Assembly: GCA_946478915.1 (NCBI GenBank)
Contig: CAMLER010000161.1
Span: 1 to 9,463, forward strand
Origin: an uncultured Chryseolinea sp.
GTDB lineage: Bacteria; Bacteroidota; Bacteroidia; Cytophagales; Cyclobacteriaceae
DNA: 9,463 nt
Direction: 5' to 3'
Below are positions 1-7,786 of the stretch, one piece after another (position 1 is the stretch's first letter; each line of letters opens with the position of its first letter). The notes beneath the pieces were generated by a model, which saw only the letters and a list, made by a program, of their open reading frames with translations, had not been told where the DNA came from and did not search any database. Made by a program: the position numbers and the translations under genes.

Positions 1-1988
1 ATGTTCTGCTCAAGAATTGTGGAACGTATCAACCTACCATGGGAACTGAAAATTTTTATGTCAAGCAATTCTGAATTGTCTGAACGGTTGATTACGAGTC
101 GATCATCCACTACCGGATTAGGAAAAAGTGATACAACTCTGTCCAATGATGTCTCAGACCCTGTTACGAGACCAAGCGGCTTTGAAGTCGTCTTTTCACA
201 ACCCTCGGCTGAAATGGCCGTGAGCGTAATTGTGTATTCATCCTTCATCTCGTAGGTGTGACTCGGATTTTCTTCTTCACTGGAATATCCGTCGCCAAAA
301 TCCCATAGCCACTCCGAGGCGCCGGTGCTTTCATTTGAAAAATTTGCTATGTATCCTTCCCCTTCGTCCTCGGCAAAAAAAGTAAATTCTGGTATTGGTG
401 ATGGGTAGACAATAACTACCGCCGGACCTGAGGTACATTCAATCGTTCCGTCGTTAACTGCAACGGTATAACTACCGCCCGAAGTTGCTTCAATCTCTTT
501 CGTTTTGGCACCCGTATTCCATGTGTATTCATTGCCCTCGGATGCTGTAAGAATAACTGAATTCCCCTCACAGAACTCTATTGGTCCACCTGCAATTATA
601 ATGGGAACAGGTTTTACCTTGACTGTCACAGCCGATCGCAGACTCTCATAACTTTTTTCCGCATTTGAGACGTAGAGTGTTGTGTCACTCTTTACATCGT
701 TGATTGTTAATTCAGATGTCGATGAGATGGGAGTTCCACCAAACGCTTCCCGATACCAATTGAACTGTGTCGCACCCTCAGCGCTAAGCTTTGCATCGTT
801 GGAATAACAAACATCAACATCGCTGACGATCGGTTTTGCAGCGTTGAAAGTTAAATTGTAAAGTGTATCGGCATGCTGAGCTGAGGTTATAAGATCTGAA
901 AGACTTGCGGCACCGTGCAATGCAAATGCAATTGTAATTTCCTCTCCTGATTGAATTACGTACGGCCCACTGCTAACGACATGGCTAACATCAGTTCCAT
1001 TAATACCTCCAGCTTCAACTTTTGAAAGTCCACTTGAAAGCGTGGTGAATTTTTCCGCATCAGAAAATCCGTCGTAGAGCCCAAGTGGATTTCCCACCAG
1101 CGTATGATCATTATCAATAGCATAGTAATCGGCTTCGCCGGTTAACACCTGAATTCCAGCTCTCGGCAGGGCAGAGGGTTGTGCCGGGGCGACATATCCA
1201 AGTCGTGTGTCTGGATCCCAGCCTGCCCGATCGCTGCCTCCATTTGACGCAATATCCCAATCCGCAAAAATTCCCATTCGGAAATTCCCGACAGCACTGC
1301 TGGTTGTATTCTTTATTTTGTATTCCAGAATAACAAAATTGTTGAAAGGATCTTCCTTCCAAACCATACTTCTAAAAGAAATTGTCAAAGACTCAGACCC
1401 GACTGTAGCGGCATTCATGAACGAAGTCGTCACCTCGGAAAAGGACCGTTCACCCGGCGTAAACTTTCTGATTTTTGATGTGGATGTAAAATCCTGATTG
1501 TATAATCCGGGCGCTGCTCGCACGTTGTCAAATATTTCGGTGTCCGAAGTGCCCATGATTAAACCCATCTCGAAAAGCAATTGCGTATCGTTGTAAACGA
1601 ATCCCGACCCATTGTTCTGACCTTGGGTGTTCGTAAAACCAATACGGCCATTGGATGTAGCAGTCGTAGCAATATTATTCTCGTGTATGTCAATAAATGA
1701 TGGCATGATGAAGGTGACCAATTGGGTGTCGTGGTAATCGCCATCGGTGAAAGTTATCAGGGCTTCCACCGGTTCATCAATGGGAGTATTGGGCACGAAT
1801 GTTAGTCTAAAAGGACTTAACACATTGCTCTTTGTTTGATAAGAGTTAAGGGCACCGGGCATGAATTGGCCCTGAGTAATTGTTAAATGCGGCGACAAAC
1901 TTGAAACAGTAACGACAAGACCAGATGAAGACGCAGCCAGATAATTTATAAAATCATAGGAAAGATTCGCCGATTCTCCGTGTACTGG
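1..1988 (-). pseudogene. C-terminal remainder of the S8 peptidase gene: beta modules, PKD domain, type IX sorting domain (runs off the window)
   Basis: Codon by codon, the peptidase frame resumes after the TAA with PVHGESANLSYDF and stays open for 662 codons to position 3, with no further stop. It reads as ordinary secreted-protein sequence. A beta-sandwich (about 1988-1690) and a long beta-rich module containing FADWDI (near 1251-1272) come first. Two Ig-like segments follow, starting at VCYSNDAKLSA (near 820) and FCEGNSVILTA (near 580). Next is a PKD domain (about 415-195) with the hallmark WDFGDG at about 291-308. A type IX secretion sorting domain then starts near 150 (SLFPNPVVDD), of which about 45 residues are visible before the window ends. 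In Bacteroidota this tail directs export through the PorSS/T9SS. The first in-frame ATG after the stop is at 1860-1862; with no signal peptide, an independent gene from there is unlikely. I read it as the detached 3' part of the same gene. Type A sorting is the likely class, but the diagnostic end is off-window. Confidence 0.82.
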
Positions 1989-1991
1989 TTA
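1989..1991 (-). other. In-frame TAA interrupting the S8 peptidase reading frame
   Basis: On the minus strand the codons read GCA GGA GAA TAA CCA GTA CAC GGA GAA. The reading frame is the same before and after the stop, and both sides are clearly coding for one protein (catalytic domain before, linked beta domains and sorting tail after). A simple frameshift is therefore excluded. One base change from GAA, CAA, AAA, TAC, TAT, TCA or TTA would create it. The following base is C, a context known in E. coli to weaken termination, so readthrough is possible but unproven. Confidence 0.85.
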
Positions 1992-3434
1992 TTCTCCTGC
2001 ATCATTAACAAGGATTTGATTTATCGCCCTGATCGAAGGGCTTTCAATCGTCAACGCCCTTGCAATATCGAGACGTCCCCTGCCCAGCTTATGTTCAAAG
2101 CCGGCGTTGTTCAAATAAAAGGTTTCATCCGCAGAAATCCGCAACTGCTCCGCTACCTGAAGCGGTGTAAACGTGGGATTGTGTGCCCATACCAAAGCTG
2201 CGGCGCCGGCTACGAGTGGTGCCGACAACGATGTACCTGAATCACTGCGATAGCCGTTGTCATAATTAGTGGTGTAAATGTTAGAACCTGGCGCAATGAT
2301 ATCCACGGTTTGCCCATAATTGGAGAACCATGAGCGCAAGTCATTTTCATCCGACGATGCGACCGATAATACGTTATCATAGGCCGCAGGATAAAGTGGG
2401 CTCTCGCTGTTGCTGTTTCCTGCTGCCGCCACAACTAGACATCCCAATTCAAGTGTTACATAGTTAATGATATCCTGTGCAATCCCGCTAGGGTTACTAT
2501 TCCCCCACGAACAATTGATAATCCTGGCGCCATGCAGGGCAGCATATAATAATCCTTCGTATAAATTGGACGAGTACGAAGTCGAATTATCCGGCTGATT
2601 GTCGGCATAGTGTTTTGTGAACAACAATTTTGTATTGAAGCCAACCCCCGATATGCCTACTCCGTCATTCGTTGAAGCGCTGGCGCAGCCTGCCACCATA
2701 GTGCCGTGGCCAAATTTGTTACCTGAAGACACCGAAGGGTTATTATCCCCCTGAAAGCCCGGAGTTCCGATGAGGGCTATGTCTGCTCCGGAAAAATCCC
2801 AGCCCCGGTTATTATCAATATAACCATCCCCGTCATTGTCTATGCCATCCGTTGGATCGGCTGGATCGATAAAAATGTTGTTCTGCAGATCAGGATGATC
2901 AAGGTCGCCGCCAGTATCAACGATGCCTATCACAATTGAGGAATTCCCCTGCGTTACATCCCATGCATCATCGGCTTTGATAAGATCAATATAATATTGA
3001 CTGCCTATAGCCGGATCGTTTGGAGTAAAAAAGGCCCGATGGGTAAATAGCGGCTCCACCAGATCAAAATAGCCAGTTGCTTGTAGCTCATTGACAAATT
3101 CCTCAACCGGGTAACTCTTGTCAAAGCTAATCTTGAAGTAACACGAAATATCGGTTTGGACTTTCCGGGGTGCGAGACGCGCTGCGCTTTTATTTCGGGA
3201 GCCCTGAGACAGTAATGGTTGTACACGAGCTCCCTGGGGTAATTGTGCCTTTCGACCAGCAGGAGTATTTAGAAATGTATCCCGATAATCCGACTTGACT
3301 TTCACCCAAACCATACCAGCCTCGTAGTCCGCTGGGCCAGTTCCAGGTGGCAGCCTGAATTTGTTGGTCTGACCCAAAGCCTGGCTGGAAATCAGTAAGC
3401 AAATCATCAAGACCCAGGCGTAATTCCAACGCAT
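1989..3434 (-). CDS. S8 (subtilisin-like) serine peptidase, exported, catalytic part; frame cut by in-frame stop
   Basis: This encodes 481 residues of a secreted subtilase. Residues 1-21 form a signal peptide (hydrophobic core VLMICLLIS, likely cleavage after ALG). Residues about 25-135 resemble the N-terminal pro-region usual in Bacteroidota S8 enzymes. The catalytic domain spans about 140-460. The triad is visible as Asp173 (IVDTGG), His243 (GHGTMVAG) and Ser402 (GTSLSAP), with oxyanion Asn340 (AAAGN). An acidic loop at 199-207 (DNDGDGYID) looks like a calcium site. The enzyme should therefore be catalytically competent. The ATG start at 3432-3434 leads directly into the signal peptide. No good Shine-Dalgarno site is present, as is common in Bacteroidota. 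It follows the DUF58 gene after 63 nt in which I see no clear promoter or terminator. The TAA at 1989-1991 ends the frame straight after VNDAGE, yet the same frame continues as coding sequence to position 1, so this is the front part of a much longer gene. Confidence 0.9.
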   Translation of the reverse strand: MRWNYAWVLMICLLISSQALGQTNKFRLPPGTGPADYEAGMVWVKVKSDYRDTFLNTPAGRKAQLPQGARVQPLLSQGSRNKSAARLAPRKVQTDISCYFKISFDKSYPVEEFVNELQATGYFDLVEPLFTHRAFFTPNDPAIGSQYYIDLIKADDAWDVTQGNSSIVIGIVDTGGDLDHPDLQNNIFIDPADPTDGIDNDGDGYIDNNRGWDFSGADIALIGTPGFQGDNNPSVSSGNKFGHGTMVAGCASASTNDGVGISGVGFNTKLLFTKHYADNQPDNSTSYSSNLYEGLLYAALHGARIINCSWGNSNPSGIAQDIINYVTLELGCLVVAAAGNSNSESPLYPAAYDNVLSVASSDENDLRSWFSNYGQTVDIIAPGSNIYTTNYDNGYRSDSGTSLSAPLVAGAAALVWAHNPTFTPLQVAEQLRISADETFYLNNAGFEHKLGRGRLDIARALTIESPSIRAINQILVNDAGE

Positions 3435-3497
3435 AAAAAATTATAAGGGAACTAAAAGTACGATTAATACCACAAGATTATGGAAGGTAAATTGCGC

Positions 3498-4832
3498 TTA
3501 AATCATCCCCCGGGCTTTTAATTCAAGGTATTTGTTAATAGTGTTTACAGTAAGGTGCTCAGGCGCCGTTAATAATGCCTGAATACCATGCTTGTTGAGC
3601 TCTTTAATGATTAGCTTTTTATCGTAACTGAATTTCTCGGCAACAGCCTTATGATAAACTTCCTTAAGATTCGTGGCAGGCTTGCTCAGCAGTGTTTCCA
3701 TTTCAGTATTCTCAAAAAAGATTACTACAAGAAGATGCAGATTGGAGAGGCTGCTCAAGTAGGGCATTTGCCTTTGCAAACCATGTATCGATTCAAAATT
3801 TGTAAACAACAATAAAAGGCTGCGCTGCGTCACTTTTCGCCTGATGTGGGCATACAAAGCAGAAAAGTCTGACTCCCGATATGCAGTCTTCTGGTTATAC
3901 AAAGTTTCCATCATGCGGAACATTTGCCCGTTTTGCTTCGATGCAGGAAGAGTTGATCCGATTCGATCCTGAAAAGTTATCAGTCCGGCCTTGTCCGATT
4001 TTTTTATTGCAATATTCGAGATGACAAGGCTTGCGTTGATAGCATAGTCAAGTAAACTGAGTCCATTAAACGGCATTTGCATTACGCGGCCCTTATCTAC
4101 AAGGCTGTACACCTGCTGGGATCTTTCATCTTGATAATGATTTACCATTATACTGTTTCGTCGAGCAGTAGCCCTCCAGTTAACAGTACGGAAATCGTCA
4201 CCGCTTACATATTCCTTAATAAGTTCAAATTCGCGATTCTGCCCTATGCGTCTTATTCGTTTGATGCCGGTATCAGTGAGCCTGTTTGAGATGGCCATCA
4301 ATTCATATTTCCGCATTTGAATGTAGGATGGATAGACGGGAACGACAGCATCATTGGAGAATCGAAACCTTCTTGATAAAAGACCCAATGGTGACCGCGC
4401 AAAAACATTCACGGCGCCAAAAGAATATTCACCACGTTTTACCGGACGTAAATTGTAGCGGATCACTTTTTCCTCTCTTGGGTCCAGGCGTAGTTGGAAA
4501 TTTAAATCGCGACGTTGGAACTGGTGGGGAATCTCATCAATAATGACAAGTTCAGTTTTGAAAGGATAAAGATTCTGTACCTTAATCGCAATTTCATTGT
4601 CGTCGCCATTGGAAAGCTTTTCGGGCGCCCTGCGTTCGCCCACTATTGCCTTTCTAATGCGGAACAACAGTATGAGATCCGTTAAGATAAAAGCAAACAA
4701 CAAAAAAAGCAGTCCCTTTGAAATCAGCGTGAAGAAATCGCTTGCGATGAAGCCGACAATAAAGCACATGATCACGATAAAAATCGCAACAAACAATCGG
4801 CTATTGAGATATACAGGTTTGAGAAATTTCAC
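3498..4832 (-). CDS. DUF58 domain protein (MoxR partner)
   Basis: This is a 444-residue membrane-anchored DUF58 protein, the usual partner of a MoxR ATPase. Two hydrophobic helices at about 13-33 and 38-57 anchor the N-terminus. A beta-rich stretch (about 80-170) follows, with the PVKRGEYSFG and RSPLGLLSRRF features typical of the family. The DUF58 core is at about 199-290 (REFELIKEY, GDDFRTVNWRATAR, then VYSLVDKGRVM and the LLDYAINASL helix). The C-terminal half resembles a vWA fold, but the metal-site motif DxSxS is replaced by Asp246-Lys-Gly-Arg-Val, so MIDAS metal binding is doubtful. The start is GTG at 4830-4832, one base after the MoxR TAG stop; the next Met is inside the first helix, so GTG is the credible start. 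The spacing implies translational coupling with MoxR. Family membership is sure; the client substrate is unknown. Confidence 0.95.
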   Translation of the reverse strand: MKFLKPVYLNSRLFVAIFIVIMCFIVGFIASDFFTLISKGLLFLLFAFILTDLILLFRIRKAIVGERRAPEKLSNGDDNEIAIKVQNLYPFKTELVIIDEIPHQFQRRDLNFQLRLDPREEKVIRYNLRPVKRGEYSFGAVNVFARSPLGLLSRRFRFSNDAVVPVYPSYIQMRKYELMAISNRLTDTGIKRIRRIGQNREFELIKEYVSGDDFRTVNWRATARRNSIMVNHYQDERSQQVYSLVDKGRVMQMPFNGLSLLDYAINASLVISNIAIKKSDKAGLITFQDRIGSTLPASKQNGQMFRMMETLYNQKTAYRESDFSALYAHIRRKVTQRSLLLLFTNFESIHGLQRQMPYLSSLSNLHLLVVIFFENTEMETLLSKPATNLKEVYHKAVAEKFSYDKKLIIKELNKHGIQALLTAPEHLTVNTINKYLELKARGMI

Positions 4833-4833
4833 G

Positions 4834-5811
4834 CTATCTCGGAACGTCGATTTTGTTAATGATTTCAGTTGCGACCTCGTCGGTAGTAATTCCCTCCATT
4901 TCTTTGTCTGGAGTAAGCATGATACGATGTCTTAATACTGGAATGGCAATGAACTTAATATCCTCCGGTGTTACAAAGTCGCGACCATTAACGGCTGCAT
5001 AAGCCTTGGAACCGTTGAGCAGCGCGACCGAGGCCCGCGGTGAAGCACCTAGAAAAAGCGACGGGTTATTGCGCGTTTCATTGACGATCTGTGCGATGTA
5101 TCGCAACAAGTGGTCTTCAACATAAAGCTGCTGGACTGCCTGGCGATACACACCAACTTGTTGTGCTGTCAGCACTGACTCAACCTCGGATACAGGACTC
5201 ATACCCTTACGTTGGTGGTGCCCGCTAATGATAGCAAGCTCCTGGTCAACGGTCGGATAATCCACTCGAATCTTAAAGAGAAAACGATCAAGTTGTGCCT
5301 CTGGTAGTCGGTAGGTTCCTTCATGCTCTATCGGATTTTGAGTAGCAACCACCATATAGGGATGCTCCATAGCATACGTAGTTCCATCAACCGTTACCTG
5401 GCGCTCTTCCATGACTTCGAACAATGCAGCCTGCGTTTTCGCCGGAGCACGATTTATTTCGTCAATCAAAACGATGTTAGAAAAGATCGGACCCGCTTTA
5501 AATTCAAACTCAGATTTCTTGACATTAAAGATAGAAGTACCCAATACATCAGAAGGCATCAAATCGGGTGTGAACTGAATGCGCGAAAAATTTACAGAGA
5601 TAACTTTCGACAAAAGTTTGGCCGTCAGGGTTTTTGCTACCCCGGGAACACCTTCAATCAAAACATGCCCATCCGCTAAGATTGATGTGATCAACAGATC
5701 AATCATTGATTCCTGGCCAACTATTACCTTACCAATTTCCTCTCGAATCTTCCTAATGCTTTCATTTAGCGCAGTGAGGTCAACCCGATTCTCAAACATT
5801 CTTTCTTCCAT
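4834..5811 (-). CDS. MoxR-family AAA+ ATPase
   Basis: This is a 325-residue cytoplasmic AAA+ ATPase of the MoxR family, close to the usual family length. Walker A is GVPGVAKT (residues 54-61). Walker B is IVLIDEINR, with Asp117 and Glu118. Sensor 1 is in ATQNP (Asn159). EAQLDRFLF (about 171-179) carries the conserved Arg176, and the lid has the sensor 2 motif GASPRAS (Arg259). All residues needed for ATP binding and hydrolysis appear intact. MoxR proteins are regarded as chaperone-like ATPases that help assemble or activate partner complexes, often acting with DUF58 or vWA proteins. The ATG start at 5809-5811 lies 7 nt after the DUF4350 stop, with a weak AAAGG upstream that overlaps that stop; Met5 is an alternative start. 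It is placed between two membrane proteins, as expected for the energising subunit of this cluster. The specific client cannot be read from the sequence. Confidence 0.97.
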   Translation of the reverse strand: MEERMFENRVDLTALNESIRKIREEIGKVIVGQESMIDLLITSILADGHVLIEGVPGVAKTLTAKLLSKVISVNFSRIQFTPDLMPSDVLGTSIFNVKKSEFEFKAGPIFSNIVLIDEINRAPAKTQAALFEVMEERQVTVDGTTYAMEHPYMVVATQNPIEHEGTYRLPEAQLDRFLFKIRVDYPTVDQELAIISGHHQRKGMSPVSEVESVLTAQQVGVYRQAVQQLYVEDHLLRYIAQIVNETRNNPSLFLGASPRASVALLNGSKAYAAVNGRDFVTPEDIKFIAIPVLRHRIMLTPDKEMEGITTDEVATEIINKIDVPR

Positions 5812-5818
5812 GATACCT

Positions 5819-7006
5819 TTAAATTACACCCGAAAACTTCTCTATACTTTTATTGAGGCCTATTAATTCTTCGGCAGAAATTCTTTCTTTGGATCGAACC
5901 TCTATTATCATCTGCACCAGGCCTCTTATTTCCTGTTCATCCTTTCCTGCCTTTCTCGCAAGCGCCGAAATAAATCGTTCATCCAACACAGATGTGTTTA
6001 CCAAATACTTTGTACGGATCTGTTCCAAAATAAAATGTATTTTCTTTTCCGCTACATTCTTATGATCGCCGCTTTGCAAATACAGATTGCCAATCGTGCT
6101 GACAAAATCCAGCGTCGAATTGCCCAACGGCTTGATGATTGGAATGATACGCTGACGCCTTTTCATTTCGAAAAACATAAATATCAGGATAGAAAAGATA
6201 GTGATGTAATAAGCCCATCGCAGTGGCTCATTTGTCAAAATAAAACGCAATGGAGTTGACGCTTCCATTCGTCCGAGATGATAATATTCAGTCCAGGTCA
6301 CATCTTCAGAAGGTAAAAAAGATAGCGTACCGGCGGCGAATTCATGATTGTGAGCTGAGAGCAGATAAATATTTGTAAAAACCAATGGAGTCGAATTTAG
6401 AATAAGATTTCCCTTTCCAATGGCAATACGGATCGTCACAGGATACCCATAATCATTCATTGCAACCACCGTGGTACGCACCGAATCAAACTGACTGAAA
6501 TAGTTGTGAATATTATTTCTTCTGTAATAATACTCTTTCAAAGTATCCAGAGCCGGATTGAGAAACTTTAGATGAGCACTGTCTTCATTATCGAAGATGC
6601 CACCCACTTTGAAAAAATAGTCATAGGTCGTTACCTCCAAACTGTCACTAAAATGTCCCCGAAAATATTCTGCCGAAATAAAGACTGATCCACCATTTTC
6701 GGCGTGCTGCAACAAGGTCTTAGTATCTTCTTTATCGGCGCTGAATACTGAGCTGATTATGATGATATTTTCATCTGCTGAAAGTGAATCCTTAAGCTCA
6801 TAAAGTGTTTTGTAGGAATGTGATATAGTTTTTCCTGAAAATATGCCGGGCAATAAATTACTATATGCGTATGCGCCGAATGGATTTTTGTCATTATGAG
6901 CGAATGTAACGGACCAGTTGTGTTGTTTGGGACTCATCAGTTTCACTCCGACAAAGAGTCCGAACGCCAGGCTAATGTAGAGGATATATTTCCAATCTTT
7001 CCTCAT
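5819..7006 (-). CDS. DUF4350 domain membrane protein
   Basis: This is a 395-residue protein with a membrane helix at about 6-25 and a second at about 263-281. Between them lies an extracytoplasmic domain that fits DUF4350 (about 35-235). Its features are NPFGAYAYSNLLPGIF, the alternating ENIIIISSVF strand, ENGGSVFISAEYF, and GKGNLILNSTPLVFTN, a Rossmann-like or glutamine-amidotransferase-like alpha/beta pattern known for this family. I see no catalytic triad, so it is probably a binding rather than an enzymatic module. After the second helix a positively charged MKRRQR marks the cytoplasmic side, and about 110 mainly helical residues follow that could contact MoxR (inference). The ATG start overlaps the DUF4129 stop by 4 nt (ATGA), which implies coupled translation. 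The DUF4350 assignment comes from sequence character and from its usual place beside DUF4129 and MoxR; the biochemical role is unknown. Confidence 0.85.
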   Translation of the reverse strand: MRKDWKYILYISLAFGLFVGVKLMSPKQHNWSVTFAHNDKNPFGAYAYSNLLPGIFSGKTISHSYKTLYELKDSLSADENIIIISSVFSADKEDTKTLLQHAENGGSVFISAEYFRGHFSDSLEVTTYDYFFKVGGIFDNEDSAHLKFLNPALDTLKEYYYRRNNIHNYFSQFDSVRTTVVAMNDYGYPVTIRIAIGKGNLILNSTPLVFTNIYLLSAHNHEFAAGTLSFLPSEDVTWTEYYHLGRMEASTPLRFILTNEPLRWAYYITIFSILIFMFFEMKRRQRIIPIIKPLGNSTLDFVSTIGNLYLQSGDHKNVAEKKIHFILEQIRTKYLVNTSVLDERFISALARKAGKDEQEIRGLVQMIIEVRSKERISAEELIGLNKSIEKFSGVI

Positions 7007-7776
7007 TGAATCCGGCCGCTCCAGTCCTTAAAAATCTGTTGCACTCTTTTAAACATCTCGTCGTTTACAGAGAAATTCCCGTACCACGCATATTCGAAAT
7101 AATAGTTCAACTCATTGAATCCATTTCTTAAATCATCCTTTTTGAGCTCGGCCAAATAATCATGGTTGGTCTTTCCATGCTCCCATTGAATAAGATCTTT
7201 GTCCGACAATAGTTTCAGGCTTTTTAGGAATAATATCCTGATGGCGGTACGGAAATCCCGCCTGGCTAAAGCTTCGGCTATAAGATCATCAAAATCCATT
7301 TCATGAATGTTCTCATCAAGCACATTATAGCTAACTGCGCTTTCCCCCTCTCCTTTGTAAAAAATCCGGAATGCATTAACCTTTAGTATTGTCATAATAA
7401 GTGCAATGACCAATACTAATCCGATCACGAATGTAAAAACCCTTCCCCAATCCGTCGTAACGGCGTTTCGGAAAAATGAATCGATCAAGTCACCAAGTAA
7501 AGCAAGGAATCTATCCCATAAAGTTTCGGCCACCGTTGGTGTTTCTTTGTAATTGAGATCTGGATCTGCCTTAAGTTCCTCTAACAGCGTTCGGTCAAAA
7601 CTTCTTGGTGTTAAACGCGACGTATCTGCCCTGGCACGGGAATCTTCTCCATTGTCAATCAGGTCGGTAAAATAGTTGTAAGCAGAATCAAGAGTTGCAT
7701 TCACAGAGTCAGCCTGCTGACCGTGGGAATGATCCGGAAGAAAAAGGACAAGTATTAATATCGCGCAGGCTTTCAC
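7003..7776 (-). CDS. DUF4129 domain membrane protein
   Basis: This is a 257-residue protein with a signal-like N-terminus (about 1-20, AILILVLFLP then HGQ) and a periplasmic helical stretch (about 21-108). It has one strong membrane helix (about 112-131) and a cytoplasmic C-terminal DUF4129 domain (about 163-253). The DUF4129 signature is visible as ALARRDFRTAIRILFLKSLK, then QWEHGKTNHDYLAEL, then YYFEYAWYGNF. In other bacteria DUF4129 is often fused to a transglutaminase-like domain; here it stands alone, with no transglutaminase residues seen. The start is GTG at 7774-7776. No ATG, GTG or TTG lies between it and the upstream in-frame stop near 7831, so GTG is supported. It begins 10 nt after the preceding gene ends and shares 4 nt with the DUF4350 gene. 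The role is probably structural within the MoxR-linked envelope complex (inference). Confidence 0.87.
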   Translation of the reverse strand: MKACAILILVLFLPDHSHGQQADSVNATLDSAYNYFTDLIDNGEDSRARADTSRLTPRSFDRTLLEELKADPDLNYKETPTVAETLWDRFLALLGDLIDSFFRNAVTTDWGRVFTFVIGLVLVIALIMTILKVNAFRIFYKGEGESAVSYNVLDENIHEMDFDDLIAEALARRDFRTAIRILFLKSLKLLSDKDLIQWEHGKTNHDYLAELKKDDLRNGFNELNYYFEYAWYGNFSVNDEMFKRVQQIFKDWSGRIQ

Positions 7777-7786
7777 GAAACTGCTA

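Noticed and set aside
1..255. Plus-strand open frame of 84 codons at the window edge
   Set aside because: It lies opposite the coding frame for the PKD and sorting domains on the minus strand. Its translation is low-complexity Ser/Thr sequence with no domain, so it is an antisense shadow.
1207..1497. Plus-strand open frame of 96 codons
   Set aside because: It is antisense to the continuous minus-strand protease frame, with no recognisable protein features.
1989..1991. A frameshift or programmed frameshift as the cause of the interruption
   Set aside because: The codon phase is identical before and after the stop (codons occupy positions 3k to 3k+2 throughout), so no net shift exists. TAA also rules out selenocysteine (UGA) or pyrrolysine (UAG) insertion.
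3435..3497. A Bacteroidota-type promoter (TAATCTTG or TACTTTTA as a -7 box)
   Set aside because: Each differs from TAnnTTTG, and no TTTG -33 element lies at the right spacing, so it is too weak to call.
4597..4935. Plus-strand open frame of 112 codons spanning the DUF58/MoxR junction
   Set aside because: It is antisense to the well-supported ends of two conserved genes; the composition reflects the complement of their codons.
5323..5679. Plus-strand open frame of 118 codons inside the MoxR gene
   Set aside because: It lies wholly opposite the MoxR ATPase domain, including Walker A and B, and has no independent support.
7003..7026. GC-rich palindrome CGGCCG near the DUF4350 start as a regulatory site
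   Set aside because: It is only six bases, lies in the coding sequence of the DUF4129 C-terminus, and has no extended symmetry.
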